Source: Bombus terrestris
Lineage: Eukaryota > Arthropoda > Insecta > Hymenoptera > Apidae
NCBI RefSeq assembly: GCF_910591885.1
Contig: NC_063280.1
Location: 5,952,001-6,016,000, forward strand
DNA length: 64,000 bases
Direction of reading: 5' to 3'
Numbering within the stretch: the stretch's first letter is position 1; each line of letters opens with the position of its first letter. Shown one piece after another: positions 25,977 to 39,300 of the stretch. A program made the position numbers and the translations under genes. The notes below the pieces were generated by a model. That model was not told the DNA's origin. It saw only the letters and a list, made by a program, of their open reading frames with translations, and made no database searches.

Positions 25977-28900
25977 ATTTTTTAATTTGTCGGTTGCTTC
26001 ATTTACGAATATGCGGTGCTAATCAGCCGTCAAAACGGAGGTAATAACTGGAGCGGCAAAGAGAGCAGGCAATTATTATTAATTACAGCGTGTAGCCAGG
26101 GGGAAGATTGACAGCTTCCATATTTAAACTGAAATCCCCTCGTTATGTAATCGCGCGAGGCGGCTAGCTTCCATTACACATATATATACATACCTACAAT
26201 ATGTTGCCGCGCTGACAACACGTGCCACACTTCTGCCGCATGATTTGCGTTACGTGCAGGCGCAAAGATTTGCCGAGTATTATACGTAGGAGAGGCTCGC
26301 TCGACCTGCTGGCTTCGTGGTTGCTCTCCCTCGCTTTCGTGCCTGTAAATAGGAGCCTGGCTGAAACTTTCACTCAGGGGCCGTGGCGGAAAAAATCTTT
26401 CCACCGTTCTACTGGGAAAACGAAAACCCGCAAAAATCGTATTCCAGCCAACTGTTGTTTATCGTAGTATACCTTTGGAAGGGTGAAAAAGCATGGATAT
26501 AAAGCAAAACGAAAGTGCAATTAGGTTTGTGAGAAAATTAGCGTGCTCGCAAATGTAAAACACATTGGTACACGTACTCGTGAAATTGTGAAAATCTGTT
26601 TTGAAAAAAGTAGTTTTGTATCTCCGAGTCCCTCGAGTCTGTACATTCATCTACCGTATAGTCTTTGGTACGTTGACGCGTTAAACAGCGTGCCGACCGA
26701 TCAGCTGCTTTTTTCCTCAAATTAATTATCTTTTTCTTCTTCACGGCTGGCGAACTTCGCATTTCGAAATTTGTAATTAAGTCACCCTGGCACGCGCCTG
26801 TTCCTTGCTCGAGCGTCGCTAATTACCCGGTCGTCCTCTTCCATGGTACTCGTGCCCGAGACGAGCGTAAAGCGAACGAGCGTGGATGTACGCAACCGCG
26901 CTCAGATGCTTCATAGATAATTGGCGGGGCCCTGGTTCCCGTATGCAAATCCTCTCGAAACTGAATCCGTCGGCCTTATTCTCCCTACCGATAAAAATGT
27001 AATTTCTCACACTTTATTCGAGGTATTCGATCGTGTCTGTTCTTTAAACGCAGACACTGTCAACCTTGGCGAACTTAAAACATTTTCTACCACACACGAA
27101 GCGTATCATCCTTCGCACGAAAATACACAAACGCGTCGCCCGCGAAGTAATTAAAGTTTCGCAACATACGTAAAGTTAAATTTATTAACACCGATTAAAT
27201 TTATTGCGAAAACTTTGTCCATGCAAATCGAGTAATTCTCGTCAAACAATTTTCACCGAGGACGTTTAACGTTGGTGCACGGTGGTCGATTATGGATAGC
27301 GATGAAAAATTGAAGTGCCGCGATGCCTAACGGACGTAGTTACACCGGGACAGGTCGAGTTGTTTTAACGAATGTAATTATCCGGGCGAGTCGTCCGATT
27401 ATAAGCGTACGAAACGGTCGGGCGCATCCACACGGTTGGGGGCAGTTCTGGCCATTTCTTAGCGACCATCGCCCAGCGTGATCGTATCGCGGTCCTACTA
27501 TTAGTACGATGATATATGTCATCATTATATCCTCCTTATTGCGTTAACCGCATCCTGTGATTTACGTCCCAAGGACCTGCTTCACTTCCGTTCTTTTTCT
27601 TTCGCTTTACGACCCGTCCCGTTTCGCCAATGACTCAACGTTTGATACAACGTGCCGATGCACTGCCACAATGTTTATGGCTTTCCCTTCGCGCATGCTG
27701 TTCGTCTTTTTTCCTTTTGATACCGTGTGATTTATTATCTTGTCCTCGTGGGCGGAGTAAGCGAAAGGGGAAAAAGTCACTGTACTCTTCCTTTCGAAGA
27801 ACGTACCAAATGTAACGCCGAGTGTCTCGCGACGTGACCGAGAAAAGCGACAGTCTTGTAGGATGGGAGGTTCGATCCGATGGAACTTTAAGTCGATGTA
27901 AAATTTGGAACGACCCTGCACCATCTAGGAACGAGAATTCCACATTTTGCAATTATTTTCTCTGCGTTTAAAAGTAATAGCAGATTGTCTTCTCTGTGAA
28001 TAAGAAACAGAAAGTCTGAAGAAACGCTTCCTATGCGAAAGATTTGTTTAACCGAAGAATAGTAGGTTAAGAAAGGATTCACAGAATCGTCAGAGTTCTG
28101 TCGGACAGTCACGGAAGACGTCGCAACCTCTGAATATTCGTGCGGGACATCGTACCGGTCGACTGTTATGGAAGATGCGGCGAGCCTCATGCGAATCACA
28201 TCGTGTACGCGGATAGCGGTAGTGCTCGGCCAGTAAACATCGAGAATATTGGTATAATATGTAGATCTAAGCATGTACGTGGGTTGTCGGTAATGCCCCC
28301 GTAAATCAAGTCCTCCATTGTTTTCCTTCATTGAATGACCCGAGCGTTGCCGCACGGTAGTCTCGCGCATTCCATATTTCTGTTCGGGATATTACCGGTA
28401 TTCGGTATAAATCTTCGCGTTTCGAGCATCATCGACTTTCGTATTGATAGTTTCCAGTCGATGCGAATCGATCGCGTTTCAACGTAGCCGGCTAACAGGT
28501 GTAGAATTCCATAGACGAAACGTTTAACTCAATCACGCAGTCTGCTCTCTTTACGTTCTACCTTTTCTTCTTGCAGTTGAACGGCATTGATGGCTGATCA
28601 TTAGTCAGTGTTTACGGTTTCAGACAGATTCGTAGTAGTCAATGCCAATAACGTTTGGAGTTCCTACAGAAGTTGCGTATTCCAGCCAAGTATGGAGCTA
28701 TTAAGCGCTGTGGGAGAGCTATTGAATTCATTGTACACTTTGTCTGCGCTACTATTAGCAATGAGATCGAGTACACCTAACAAATACGATATCGAGTTCG
28801 TCAACGGTTTTCTTCTTTCCTCTGAACGTTCGAAAACCGGTTGAGATTTACGACAAGGCATCAGGGATAAGTTACACCGGAGATCAACCTAAATTTCACG

Positions 28901-31140
28901 AAGGATATATTCTTGCATCGTGATCAGGATAACGAAACACGTACCTACAGCGGTCTACCGGTCCAAAAACGTTGGAGATGTTCGATGTTGTTCCTTGAAA
29001 GAACGAGACGCGAAGATTGGGGGCGAAATCGGATTAACGGGGATCGGCCGGTGAGGCGGGTGTCCATGGCGCGATGCGAGCGCGTAATCAGCACGGTTCG
29101 ACGATTAATGTTATAAATATTCCGCTAATGCCCGTCCGTTAGGTAAGCGTTTCACCTCCTTATTGCTAACAGCTGCATATGGAGAGCGGCCGTTTGCACG
29201 GCGTATTCGTCGATGATTTCATACATTATTTCAAAGCCGCCCCACCTGGTCTTCCCACTGCAGGGGAGGAGACGACGGAGACGGAACGCCGTATCTGGCG
29301 TCTCACCGCAAATCACTTTCATAGTCTCGTTTTTATGACCGAAAGTTGTAATTTATGGTCCACACGGCCGATCGGTGCGGGGTTTGCCACGCGAGAAAAC
29401 GGATTACGCAGATCGACTTTTACCAGGAGCCACCGGCGGAGCTTTCAAAAGCTCTCTCCCGATTGCCATTAGCGCGAGCTAAAGACGTGTGGCGTGGGAA
29501 AGTAGAGGAAGGCCGGAGCAGAGTCAGTGTGCGTACACGCCTCCGTGTTGCGCTGTGTGCCGATCGGCCAGCGTTTATGCTTGCATTCATAAAGGTAGAT
29601 CGCCCGTGTCTGGCCTGATAATTAAGAGGCAGCTCGTCTACGCGAGCCAGCTCGTTCTTCTCCGGCTCGTTAATTGCGAATTTTCCTTTTCGAGGGCTGA
29701 TTTTTACCAGAGGTCGTCTCATTTACGTTTAATCGCGCCCTCTCGCGCTAGCTCGCGATTTCACCGCAACTTCGTAGCTCGCGCGACTTTGTTACTCTCT
29801 CGTTGCGAAATCGTCGACGCTGACCGCGATGCTCGCGTTGGCGATTGCCTTCGACGAGAAGAAAAATCGTGACGTCTTACTGAATATGGTGGTCGAAGGA
29901 GGATTTCGAGGAATCGGCATGGAGTATCGGCACGCGCCATTCCTTCGACGTTCTTCCAGATCATAACAACGCAATCGTCGTGAGTTCGCGCCAGGTAAAA
30001 TTGTTTTATGGATTCGCCAGTGGCTGGATAGGTTTTTTCTTTTCGAGCCGCGCTGGCATAATCGATGCGTCTGGACGGAGAACACACCTATGTCTGGGTC
30101 GTTACTGCCGCGTCCGAAGGAGCCGATTCAATTTCAACGGTAATCTCACCGCATTACGGAAAATAGGAGAAATCTAGCGAAAGTAAACGTAACATCGTCG
30201 ACCTGTTGCAACTGCTGCGTAATAATGCAATATGTAATAATAATAAGAGGATAATAACGCACCTAGCTGCCAGAATACAGTCGAATATAATGAATCCAAG
30301 TAATGTATGTATTTTTACCCCGTTAGATACAATCGTCGAGTGGATTGCCTTTCCATCGACCAGAAATGTTCGTAGACACCCGAGGATGTAGATAACGTCT
30401 ATTAATTGGGTGACAACGTGCATTCGTTACGTAAAGAAAGCCGAATCTGCTTTATCGAATTTTATAGAAGGCTTACGTAATAACGTAACGGTATTTTATA
30501 ATTCGTCCTACTGCGATAAGTGAGGTGTGCAATGTTTGCTCGTTCGAGAGGATAACACTCGATTCTGCTTTTAAACGACTTTATTAGTCTAGTTATCCAA
30601 GGCGGATACACGTTCATCGACGTTCTACGAGCTTTTAGATTTCGCTTACGTAAGATTTCTAGAGTTCTGCTTGTCGTTAATGTGAAAGAAGCGCTTAGTT
30701 GCAACTTCTTAATCGAGAAATCGATAAGTGGAGAAACTAGTATGTACGGTTTAGAAAATTTAAATGACGAGAAGCGTCGATTAATGTTACGTTATAAAAA
30801 AGTGTGAAATATCTCTGTCGCAAAGGCCACAGTCTATATAACACACGAGACAGAATCTTCCTATACGTTTCCTATAATATGAAAAATTCGAAAGGTAGCT
30901 GCGTCAGGTATTTCTGGTATTTCTTCGTTCGGGATTTGTTCGCATCGCTATCCGAATCTCGCGCACAGGCGATTTACGTTGTCACCGTGGCGAGATGCGA
31001 TCTTAATTATTCGAGCGAACCGACGAGACTGCCACCGTTCCACGGCGATCCTTTCTTTCGTTTCGTTCCAAATGACCGGTGTAATTGGCCCATTAGAGCG
31101 TCCCTGCTGTTTCCTGGCCGAGTGTACGAGCTTAATCGCG

Positions 31141-31161
31141 TCGCAGAATGCAATTCTGCGA
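31141..31161. repeat. Short perfect inverted repeat (9-bp arms, 3-base loop)
   Basis: TCGCAGAAT at 31141-31149 is the exact reverse complement of 31153-31161, with loop GCA. It could form a small tight hairpin in RNA. No run of T follows, and nothing nearby gives it a role. Confidence 0.6.
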
Positions 31162-31916
31162 GACGTTCGCATCGATTCGCGCCGGCGCCGCCGGAAAATT
31201 GCGCCCGGCATGGCACCGCGTTTATCTGTCTTTTCCGCGCGTTGCGTCGCGCAGCTGCGTCCATTCGAGAGAGTGACCGCACGACGCAACCCGTACGTTC
31301 TTCAACGACAACGATGTACTCTCCGCAGAGTAGGAAAAAGCTGTGGCATACGTCGCGTCGTAAAACGAAACGGAATACACATTGCAGTTTTTATGCTTAT
31401 CGGCAGTCGTACGATGAAACTGGGAAATTTACGTATGAATAAACGCGATGGAATATCGATCTGTCTAACGGACATTCTCTTATTGCTATTCGCCACGTAT
31501 GAAGCACGGTGTTTTAATGGAAAACCGCAACAACCTTCAATTGCGTTTAAATCATCCGAATTTTATACATAGTCGTAGGATCGATAAAAGTTACAAGATT
31601 TGCGTTTTTCGAATATTTTACACGTACGATCACATCGTGTGCAATGCGTCGACTGATACGGAGATACCTACTTCTATCAGTATTTACAGAATTTGTAGAT
31701 TACTGGAGCAAAAATGTTGGTTTTTCGCGTAGGATACGATGAAATCGCAAGTTCTGCGCTCCTCTTTGTTCCATTGTTCTCTATCTAATTTTCTGCGAAG
31801 AGCAATTTGGTTTCCAAGGGGCCCATTACGATTGCTATAATAGCGCTCATCAAGTCTGACCGCCTATCACCTTTACCTTCGTCTTGTCTAATTACAGGTC
31901 ACGTTTATTGTTTCAG

Positions 31917-32006
31917 GATGAGAGCGAGCTCTCGAGCAAGCGGTGGGCCAGTGCGCCCCGCCGCCCGGACAGCCCCTGCGTCCTGGGGGCACCAACGTCT
32001 AGGGAG
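31917..32006 (+). CDS. Internal coding exon B of a KLF-like transcription factor
   Basis: The 90-base exon is flanked by a good acceptor (TTTATTGTTTCAG, ending at 31916) and a consensus-like donor (GAG|GTATGT at 32007). It encodes exactly 30 residues in phase 0 at both ends. The peptide begins DESELSSKRW and ends LGAPTSRE, with a proline/arginine-rich middle (APRRPDSPC). Third codon positions are strongly G/C, unlike the surrounding DNA. A second frame is also open (from the ATG at 31918), but joined to exon C it hits a stop within 15 codons, so the phase-0 frame is the consistent one. The sequence looks disordered, as is usual for N-terminal regions of Kruppel-like factors, and carries no domain that I can name. 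Confidence 0.7.
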
Positions 32007-33312
32007 GTATGTTAGCTTTTCTTACGTTTTACGCGTTCTTCCTTCTTTTATTCGTGCAATAGTCGCGTGCAAACAAACCGGAGACTTTGTTCCGGCTTTA
32101 AGTAACGATAATATCTACAGATTGAATATATTACGAAGATATTCATCTGCTCTGTATTATTTTACGGTGTAGAAGGTTGGTAAACCTGTAGCGTTCGTAT
32201 ATGCGAATATCAACGTTACGCAAGTAGTTTGTCTATACACGTAGTATCTAATGGTAGATTCGTATCAATCTGTATAACTTAACCGGAATAGTTTGACGAG
32301 TTCGGGTTGCACATTTGAAGCCCGACTTAACAAGCTGAAGTTGCAATTTGCAAATTACATATCACGTTTGACGACAGTAAGTAAGACGATCTGTATTTTA
32401 TTTTATTTTATTTGTATGTTATTTTACGTCGATAATACCGCTCGCTTTAATCCCGCGTAAAATTAATTGAATTTAAAGCAAGTGGAAACTAAACGACTTA
32501 TTTCATTTTTAACGAGACTGCTTTACTAAGAACACAATGTTTCTTCGTCGATTTTCTCGCGCGCGATAAGAACCCGGGAGCGTTTTAGAATTTTCTCAAC
32601 CTGTACATACCTGTATCAAATCTGATACGTAAACTCATCGCGCTAATTACGGCCGTGTCTTCGGGTATCGCGAAATAATTCGTATTCTCTCTCACGAGAA
32701 TCCGCAACCTTCCGCGTGGCATTACGGCAAGTTCAAGAAGCCACGTCGTACTTCAACCTTCCCACGAACGTGTCCGATCAATTTTTCCAGTTAGGCGTAC
32801 GATCGTAGTCTGTTCGCGAGCGATCTCCATTTGTTTACGCGGCGAGGTAGCGATCACGATCAGAGATCGGTATCGAACCGCGGGAAGCGCGTGTCGATTG
32901 GCCGCGAATGGAAACCCGCTCGATTCCGTGCGGTACGTGATGGCACCCAAATCGTGATGCCGGCCTCGTGCGTCGAGAAGCCAGATCACCGTATACTTTT
33001 GTATATATATATATGGACTACTAATAGGGACAGTCAGGGTTGTTAGCAAGAACCGCGGTATGTCAGCACGTCACTCCCGGAAGGACGATTAGCGGCGAGA
33101 TCGCGAAACGAGGTGTCGATTTAGGAACGTGATCGTACAAGGACTTGGAGCGCGCCAATGAACCTCGCTACCAGACGCCTTGACACTTTCTTGCGGTGAT
33201 TTCATTCGTAGCTTAACTTTTTTTCGTTTTATCACGTTCCGTACGAGTGAACGGTGATTTACGATAATCGTGGCAGTTGGAATTTGCGCGAGACGAATGT
33301 ATAATTAAAGAC

Positions 33313-33330
33313 CGAATTTTTTAAAATTCG
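33313..33330. repeat. Short AT-rich inverted repeat (8-bp arms)
   Basis: CGAATTTT at 33313-33320 and AAAATTCG at 33323-33330 are exact reverse complements around TT. It is a simple palindrome in AT-rich intronic DNA. Confidence 0.6.
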
Positions 33331-36300
33331 ATATCAGCGGTTAAACGTTCACTGTCACGGTGGTTATCGATGATAGGCGCGTGTGTTCTCGAAAATTCTG
33401 TTAGTTACCAGCATTTCTTAATTTCTTTAAAACGAATATCATCGACGAAAACACATTAGGCAATCGAATTCTATTATAAAATAGAAAGCGCACCGTATAC
33501 CGCGTTCCCCCGTTACAGAGATTCTACTACTAGTATCTGTTTCGTTCTTTGAAAATTCTACGAGAGGTCAACTGGCTGGCGGCGGATAGCGTAGTATTAA
33601 CCATAACTTCCTCGGGCAAGTACTGGGGTAAAATTTAACGAGTCCTCGAATCAAAGTGAATTATTCCGCTGATCTAACGCGTCGTTATGCGTCGGAAAAT
33701 CGCCGCGGAGGTTAGATTACGAGGCACAAAAGGAAACATAGCACAAAGAGCGCATTATATCTAGCTGTAGGAGAGAATATTCATAGTCGGTTGCGACGGA
33801 GACGCAACGCGGATGATGGCCTTACGACTTATTCGTAGGACTTATTTGCGAGTACGTGGCGCCACCCACAGGGTCGGGCTCTATGATGGGTGTGACTCCG
33901 TGTTGGTATTCGCGATGCATATTACTACGTGGCGCGGTAACGCAGAGAATACGAGAACCGCCTCTCGCAAAAGGTAGTCTTTCTCCGGAGGCTACACGTC
34001 CGTCTAACCGGTGGCTCGTAAATGCACACGCGGTCGTGATTAGACTCGGAGACAATGGCCCGTAGCACGCGTCGTCGTCGCGTATCGCAAGCGTATTGTA
34101 CGTTTTTTAAACGCGTCCGCTCGATGCCATTTATTTGCATACCGGTATAGTTGGGCCTGCCTAACAGAGAGTCGAGAGAGAAGCTCTCGCGTAACAGTAA
34201 TCGTTTGAAATGGCCTGTCGCGTACCATCTGCCGCGACACACAACGTTTCTACTCGTCCTCGTCGTTGTGCTCGTACCTGAGGCCCGTGAATGCCTCGCG
34301 TTAAATCGTTGCTGCCTGAGAAATCGCGATTTGATGGTGAATGCCTGGCTGTCGTCAAGGTAGCCGTAAAACTGTAGCTTCTTGCGAAAAGCAGCATCCA
34401 GGCCAGTCGTGCCTGGAATATGATCGCGACACCTGCGAAATGGCTATGTGATGGAACATTTTGATGCTGCTCGAGTATTTAACGTTTCCTAAGTTTCATT
34501 ATTTATATACATATATATGTATGGACTAGCTGGAAAATAAATAATTATAGACGCGTATGCGTTTATGTGCAACAATACAGAAAATGCGTGCAATATGAAA
34601 AAATAAACACGACGATCGTTCTATTACGATTTTCGTACCAAACAGGATCGTGAATCGAGAGGTAATTGCGATTCTAAATCTTCTAGCTCTCTTCTCTCCC
34701 GTAAACGTAAACGTTTGCCTGGTGATCGATTAATCAGCTGACGATTTGCTGCTCATTAAGAATTTTTTCGTTGGATTATTTGCCATCCAGTGTCCACGTG
34801 TACATAAGGTCAATCGGCGGCGTGCTGGTATATTTACGTTGTTGGAAGCGCTGTTGCATCGGGTACAGTTCAATTCCGTTACGTGGACGTAGCCATGGGC
34901 TTCCCACGCCAATTAAACATGACTCATTAACGGGCAGAAGCCGGTAGCCGGGATCGATGCCTGGCCGAAGCCGGGCAACCCTTCTATAACTCTGTGCGGC
35001 ACAGGCAATCGGAACTAATCTCGACCTATCCTCTCTTCTCTGCCGGCTATTCGCGATGCGATATTACCGCTGGTACCGGTAAACTGCATGCATCGTGCAT
35101 GCACCGGCCACGACGTGCGCCACGCCGCGGCGCAATATTTCTCTCACCGGTTCACCCGGTACACGCGTAATTGTGTGTAAAGAGTTCGCGGCCCAGCAGA
35201 GATACATCGTCCCCTCGCCCTTCTGCCCTATCTTCATTTTGACGTTTACGTTTTAATCCCTTTCCACTTGCACCGGCTCGGTAATTAAACGCGGCTCTCG
35301 AGATTTCAATCACCGCAACGATTTTCCTCCGTCGAATTTCTTGTCGACGATTTCAATTTATTAATAAATCCTTCTCCTTTTCCGCGAAACGATTTAATCG
35401 TAAAAACTCGTACGTCGAGTACATGCGCGCAAGAGGTCAACGATCCGAGCTGGCATAAAAGCGTTAGATTTTTGCGCAAAAGCCCACAGATTCGTCGATA
35501 GCGCAGTCACCTTTGCGCTTTAAGGAATTTCTGTCAACTGCAAGAAAATAACGGGACGTAAACTAGTAACAATACCCGTCCCCCCTTGCGGCCGCCACGG
35601 CGTGCACGTATTATGCGAGCATTAACTGTTCGACGATGCGGCGGCAGCGTGGTCTTCTCCCGAAGTCTACGAGAACATCGCTGTCGAACGGGCCAGCGTT
35701 GCCACGGGGAACGGAGAGACGATGGAACGATAGAAAGAAAGAGACGAAGGGGACGAGGGGGTGAATTATTGCCCGAAGATTTCGCGATCGCTTCCGATAG
35801 TCGTGGATTCCATCGTGGCTATCGTGGCTGGTCGGTTGCCTCGTCGCCTGCCTTTGGTAGCCGTGGAATCTTTCGTCGTTTGATTGCTTGTCGGATTTTC
35901 CTGGCCGATGCCAAGAGGACGATAGGGATAGGCTCGTTAGAGATACGTTGATGCTCGAATATATTGCAGGATTCGAGTGATTTAACGGCTACACCGGTTG
36001 GATAAACCGACACGTTTCGTCGTGGAAGACATTCCTCCCTCCTGCATAGGATGTCGTATCAGATAGCGTGGGATTTTGGTAGACAGCCACCTGCTGGGTG
36101 TCTCGTTGGATGCTAATTAAAGGAGATTTTGCGAATGCATAAATTTGCTAAGAAATGATTAATTCGTTAACTCCATAAACGATAGCTCGCGTCGAATTGT
36201 TTCTCGTTAATGGTAGTAGCGAGTGCAACGACCTTTCGTGCCGATGGAAATAGTTTACAATATTTTAATTTGAATTTCGACTGAATTGAATTTCGTCGGT

Positions 36301-39300
36301 ATATTCGATGCAGGAGCAAACGTGATTTCGTACGCGCAATTTGGACGCGTTCTCGATGATTCGTCGAGTCGAACGGATAATAGCGATAATAGCGATGCAG
36401 TTGGATCTCGAATTCAACAGAAATGTGAAAACTGGGACAGGTGGAAAAGTAGGATCGACGAAGGAGTCATCCTCCGTTCTTGCGCGTCGAACGGAATTTA
36501 TGACACTCGAACGGTTCCACGATCGCACGGGGTATGATTTCACGTGGCTGGAAATCACCAGTCAGCACCTACATCTTTCTGATTTCTAATTTCGATTTCC
36601 CATCGGATCTGGGTAAATAGGCAAATAGCCGCCCACGCGATACCCATGGATGTACACGTCGATTCCGTGTTTCGTCGTTCTTCGTCCGCTCTTATCAAAT
36701 CTATCGTAAAATTTGTACTCGATCGTCTAGAAAACCAATAATCATATTCACCTATGGCTCGTAAACAATCCGCGTACATAGAAAAATCAGGCAATAAACC
36801 TCACTCTTCGTATCCCTTTCCATTTGTGTAGTTCGATAGTCGTCGTCCTCTATCCATAAATTACATCGCGTCATTACGTATACCGATGAACAGACCGGAT
36901 TTTCCCGTAACGTATCGATTTTCCACTGTCCATAAAAGCTATCTAAAGGAGCCCGCACACAATCAAGAAGCATTGCTGACAGAAAGATCGACCGTGTGGC
37001 GGCAACTAGTAGCCGCGGTATCGATCGAGCAGTATCTCGGATCCAGGACGAACGTCGGTCGATCGTTTGGAACGTGGGCTGGGCTGGGCTACCTTCGTGA
37101 AGTGGACACTCCCGGATCTTTGAGTTCTCTCCGAAGAAGGTGTCGTCACCGGTCGCTCCTCCGTCTGCGTGCTCTTCTCCGAATTACGTAACCTCCAGCG
37201 TACGTACGTGCACGAGTTGGCTGTATATAAGCGCGATTGACGCAGGCTTTAGGGAAGAGAAGGGAACGGGGACGCGACGAGGCTGAAAGAGGGGAAACGC
37301 GCGTACACGCTTCGCACGGGCGCGCGCGTTCGTGCTGTTACGTACCGCACCTTCGTCACGAAGAACGAATAAACGAACGTACGGACGGACGTATGGCGCA
37401 TCGTTGCGTTCTAAATCGACGGACGTCGGTGCATTACGTCGGCGCAAGCCGTGCATCTGCCGACCATTCAGGCCTTTGTCTCCCGCTAACGTGGGCGTTG
37501 CGGAATATCTATTGTCGGTCCCGTCTCTATGTGGTTGCGCTCGCGAGCGAGCTAAGCGACCGCGGCGCGCCGCTTCGAAAGCGTTTGCATGATGCTCACG
37601 ATGCATCATCCCGCTGGAAGATCCAGCGAACACGCCGGTCGCGATAACGGGAAGGGTAATATGTTCGACGGACGTGTGAAACGTGGAACGTCCTGTAAAC
37701 TCCCATTTGAAATTCTAATTGGGGAGGCTTCTAATCTGCGCGGATCGCTTCGCTTTGTTCCACGCTTTCGTAATATTTCGGTGGTTATTGTAGAAAACCA
37801 GTCGAGATATCGTAGGCAGATATTGTCGTTGGAAATCAAGAATCTAGATAAGAATTTTAGATTGATATATACAACGTCGCTGTCCTTTAACTCTTTAAAT
37901 TGTGAACACGGTTATAACGATGTTGTATCCAGCTTCGCTGTTCTATTTTTGCGTTTCGAGATGGCGATTTATAAAGATCTAAATTAAAAAAAAAGAAAAA
38001 AATACATGTACATAATATTCAAAGATTCAATTTCTAGTTCTACCTCGAATAGTTTTAAAACGCGCGAAGGAACAACGGAAATGGGATTCGTGGGTAAAAT
38101 CGGGACGACGATCTTGATCTGGTCGAAAGCGATACGTTACCGAGCGTGAACTGCGCGGCTCGCACAAAACGGCCAACATTTTGGAATCCCACGGTGTAGT
38201 CGTTGGCAAAGCACGGATCGCTTTTAGTGGCCTACCCATTCCACGTTTTCGCCAATGGCATTTTAATCGAGCGTCGGACAGCTGGAGATCCCGGGTCTTC
38301 CTCTGACCCCTCATCCGTGTCGCCACCCTGCCAGAACCAACGCATTCTTCTTCATCGTTTCGCGTGACTCGTGGCTGCGAGTTTTACGTCTACGAATTTA
38401 CATGTCGGCCAGCCTGCCGCAACGAGCATCGCACGAGGTGTGGCCACACCGACACACTCTCCAACGCGCGCGCGTGCACGTACGATCAGCATGTCCGGTT
38501 TGAAAATACATGCGTAGTCATTTTTTTTCGAATATTAAAAGAGTTGTTTTACTTTAGAAGAAGAAATACGGCGTTGAGTTTTATTTACGAGACGTTTGGC
38601 GATAAAGATTTAAATTAAACTTCGATCCCAAAATCCAGGTTTTTTTTAGTGGGAGCAGACGCTTTTTATTACAGTGATTTTATTATTAAATTTAGATGGG
38701 CTCGAACGATTGATTTGAATCGATTAAACGAATCAAATTCTGTTTTATCGTTACAACCAGATATGGTACCTGACGAACTGTACACGCCTATGTCGCTTAT
38801 ACGCGGTTAAGTTTCGCACGTGTAAGAATTGTTTGCTTGTTAAGTCGTCGCATATATTTTCAAACGTTAACGCACACAGAAACGCGGCTATCTCAGCTCC
38901 CTCCGTTTCTTTCTCACGGACGTGTACGCGCTCGAGCAAACGCGAGACTAACGCGCGTTGCCCGCTTTACAAGAAGAGCCAGGAGGAGGGTTCCGGCGCA
39001 AAACACGTCCGAACGAGGCGCGTCTCGTTCGATTGTGCCTCCACAGACGGAATTGCTTTGTCGAGGCACTCCGGTGGCTTTTGTCGAAGGCATAACTCCG
39101 ACGATTCACACGCGGCCCACGGATTCTCGATCGATGATGATCTTTCCTGTTTGGTCGCCCGCTCGCGCGCATACCTGCACGTGGATGTTTGCAAGACTGT
39201 GTGTTTGCACGATCGCGTTTACTTTCCTCGTCGATCATAGTCCATTCGATGGACCAACAGGTGGGCCTTGTTCGATCTTTTTTCTTGTTCCCCTTTTCTA

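Larger units (their letters stand above)
16440..31916 (+). other. Intron between exons A and B (15.5 kb)
   Basis: The intron starts with GTAAGT and ends with a TTGTTTCAG acceptor. It contains no other exon that I can support. Acceptor-like sequences at 18293, 20559 and 29172 lack a frame-compatible donor. AG|GT junctions that resemble recursive splice sites occur at 20000/20001 and 29142/29143. Long pyrimidine runs (17693-17725), AT-rich TATA-type repeats (about 21035-21075) and GA-rich runs (24365-24383; 25948-25976) are present. A 212-codon open frame at 30804-31442 begins with GTG and overlaps several minus-strand frames; I judge it to be chance. No transposon termini or coding relics were recognised. 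Confidence 0.5.

Noticed and set aside
27869..27879. GGTTCGATCCG, resembling a tRNA B box
   Set aside because: No A box at the right distance and no cloverleaf arms could be paired around it.
27888..28370. 160-codon minus-strand frame with an ATG
   Set aside because: I could not recognise any family or domain, and neighbouring frames overlap it. Kept out of the annotation for lack of support.
29173..29310. Exon-like stretch after a strong acceptor (CTCCTTATTGCTAACAG), with an ATG at 29179
   Set aside because: The only nearby GT sites (29291, 29300) are poor donors and would throw exon B out of frame into a stop.
30804..31442. Longest open frame in the window (212 codons, +)
   Set aside because: It begins with GTG, overlaps three other long frames on both strands, has no splice-site context and no recognisable domain. 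The CpG-rich sequence is simply poor in stops.
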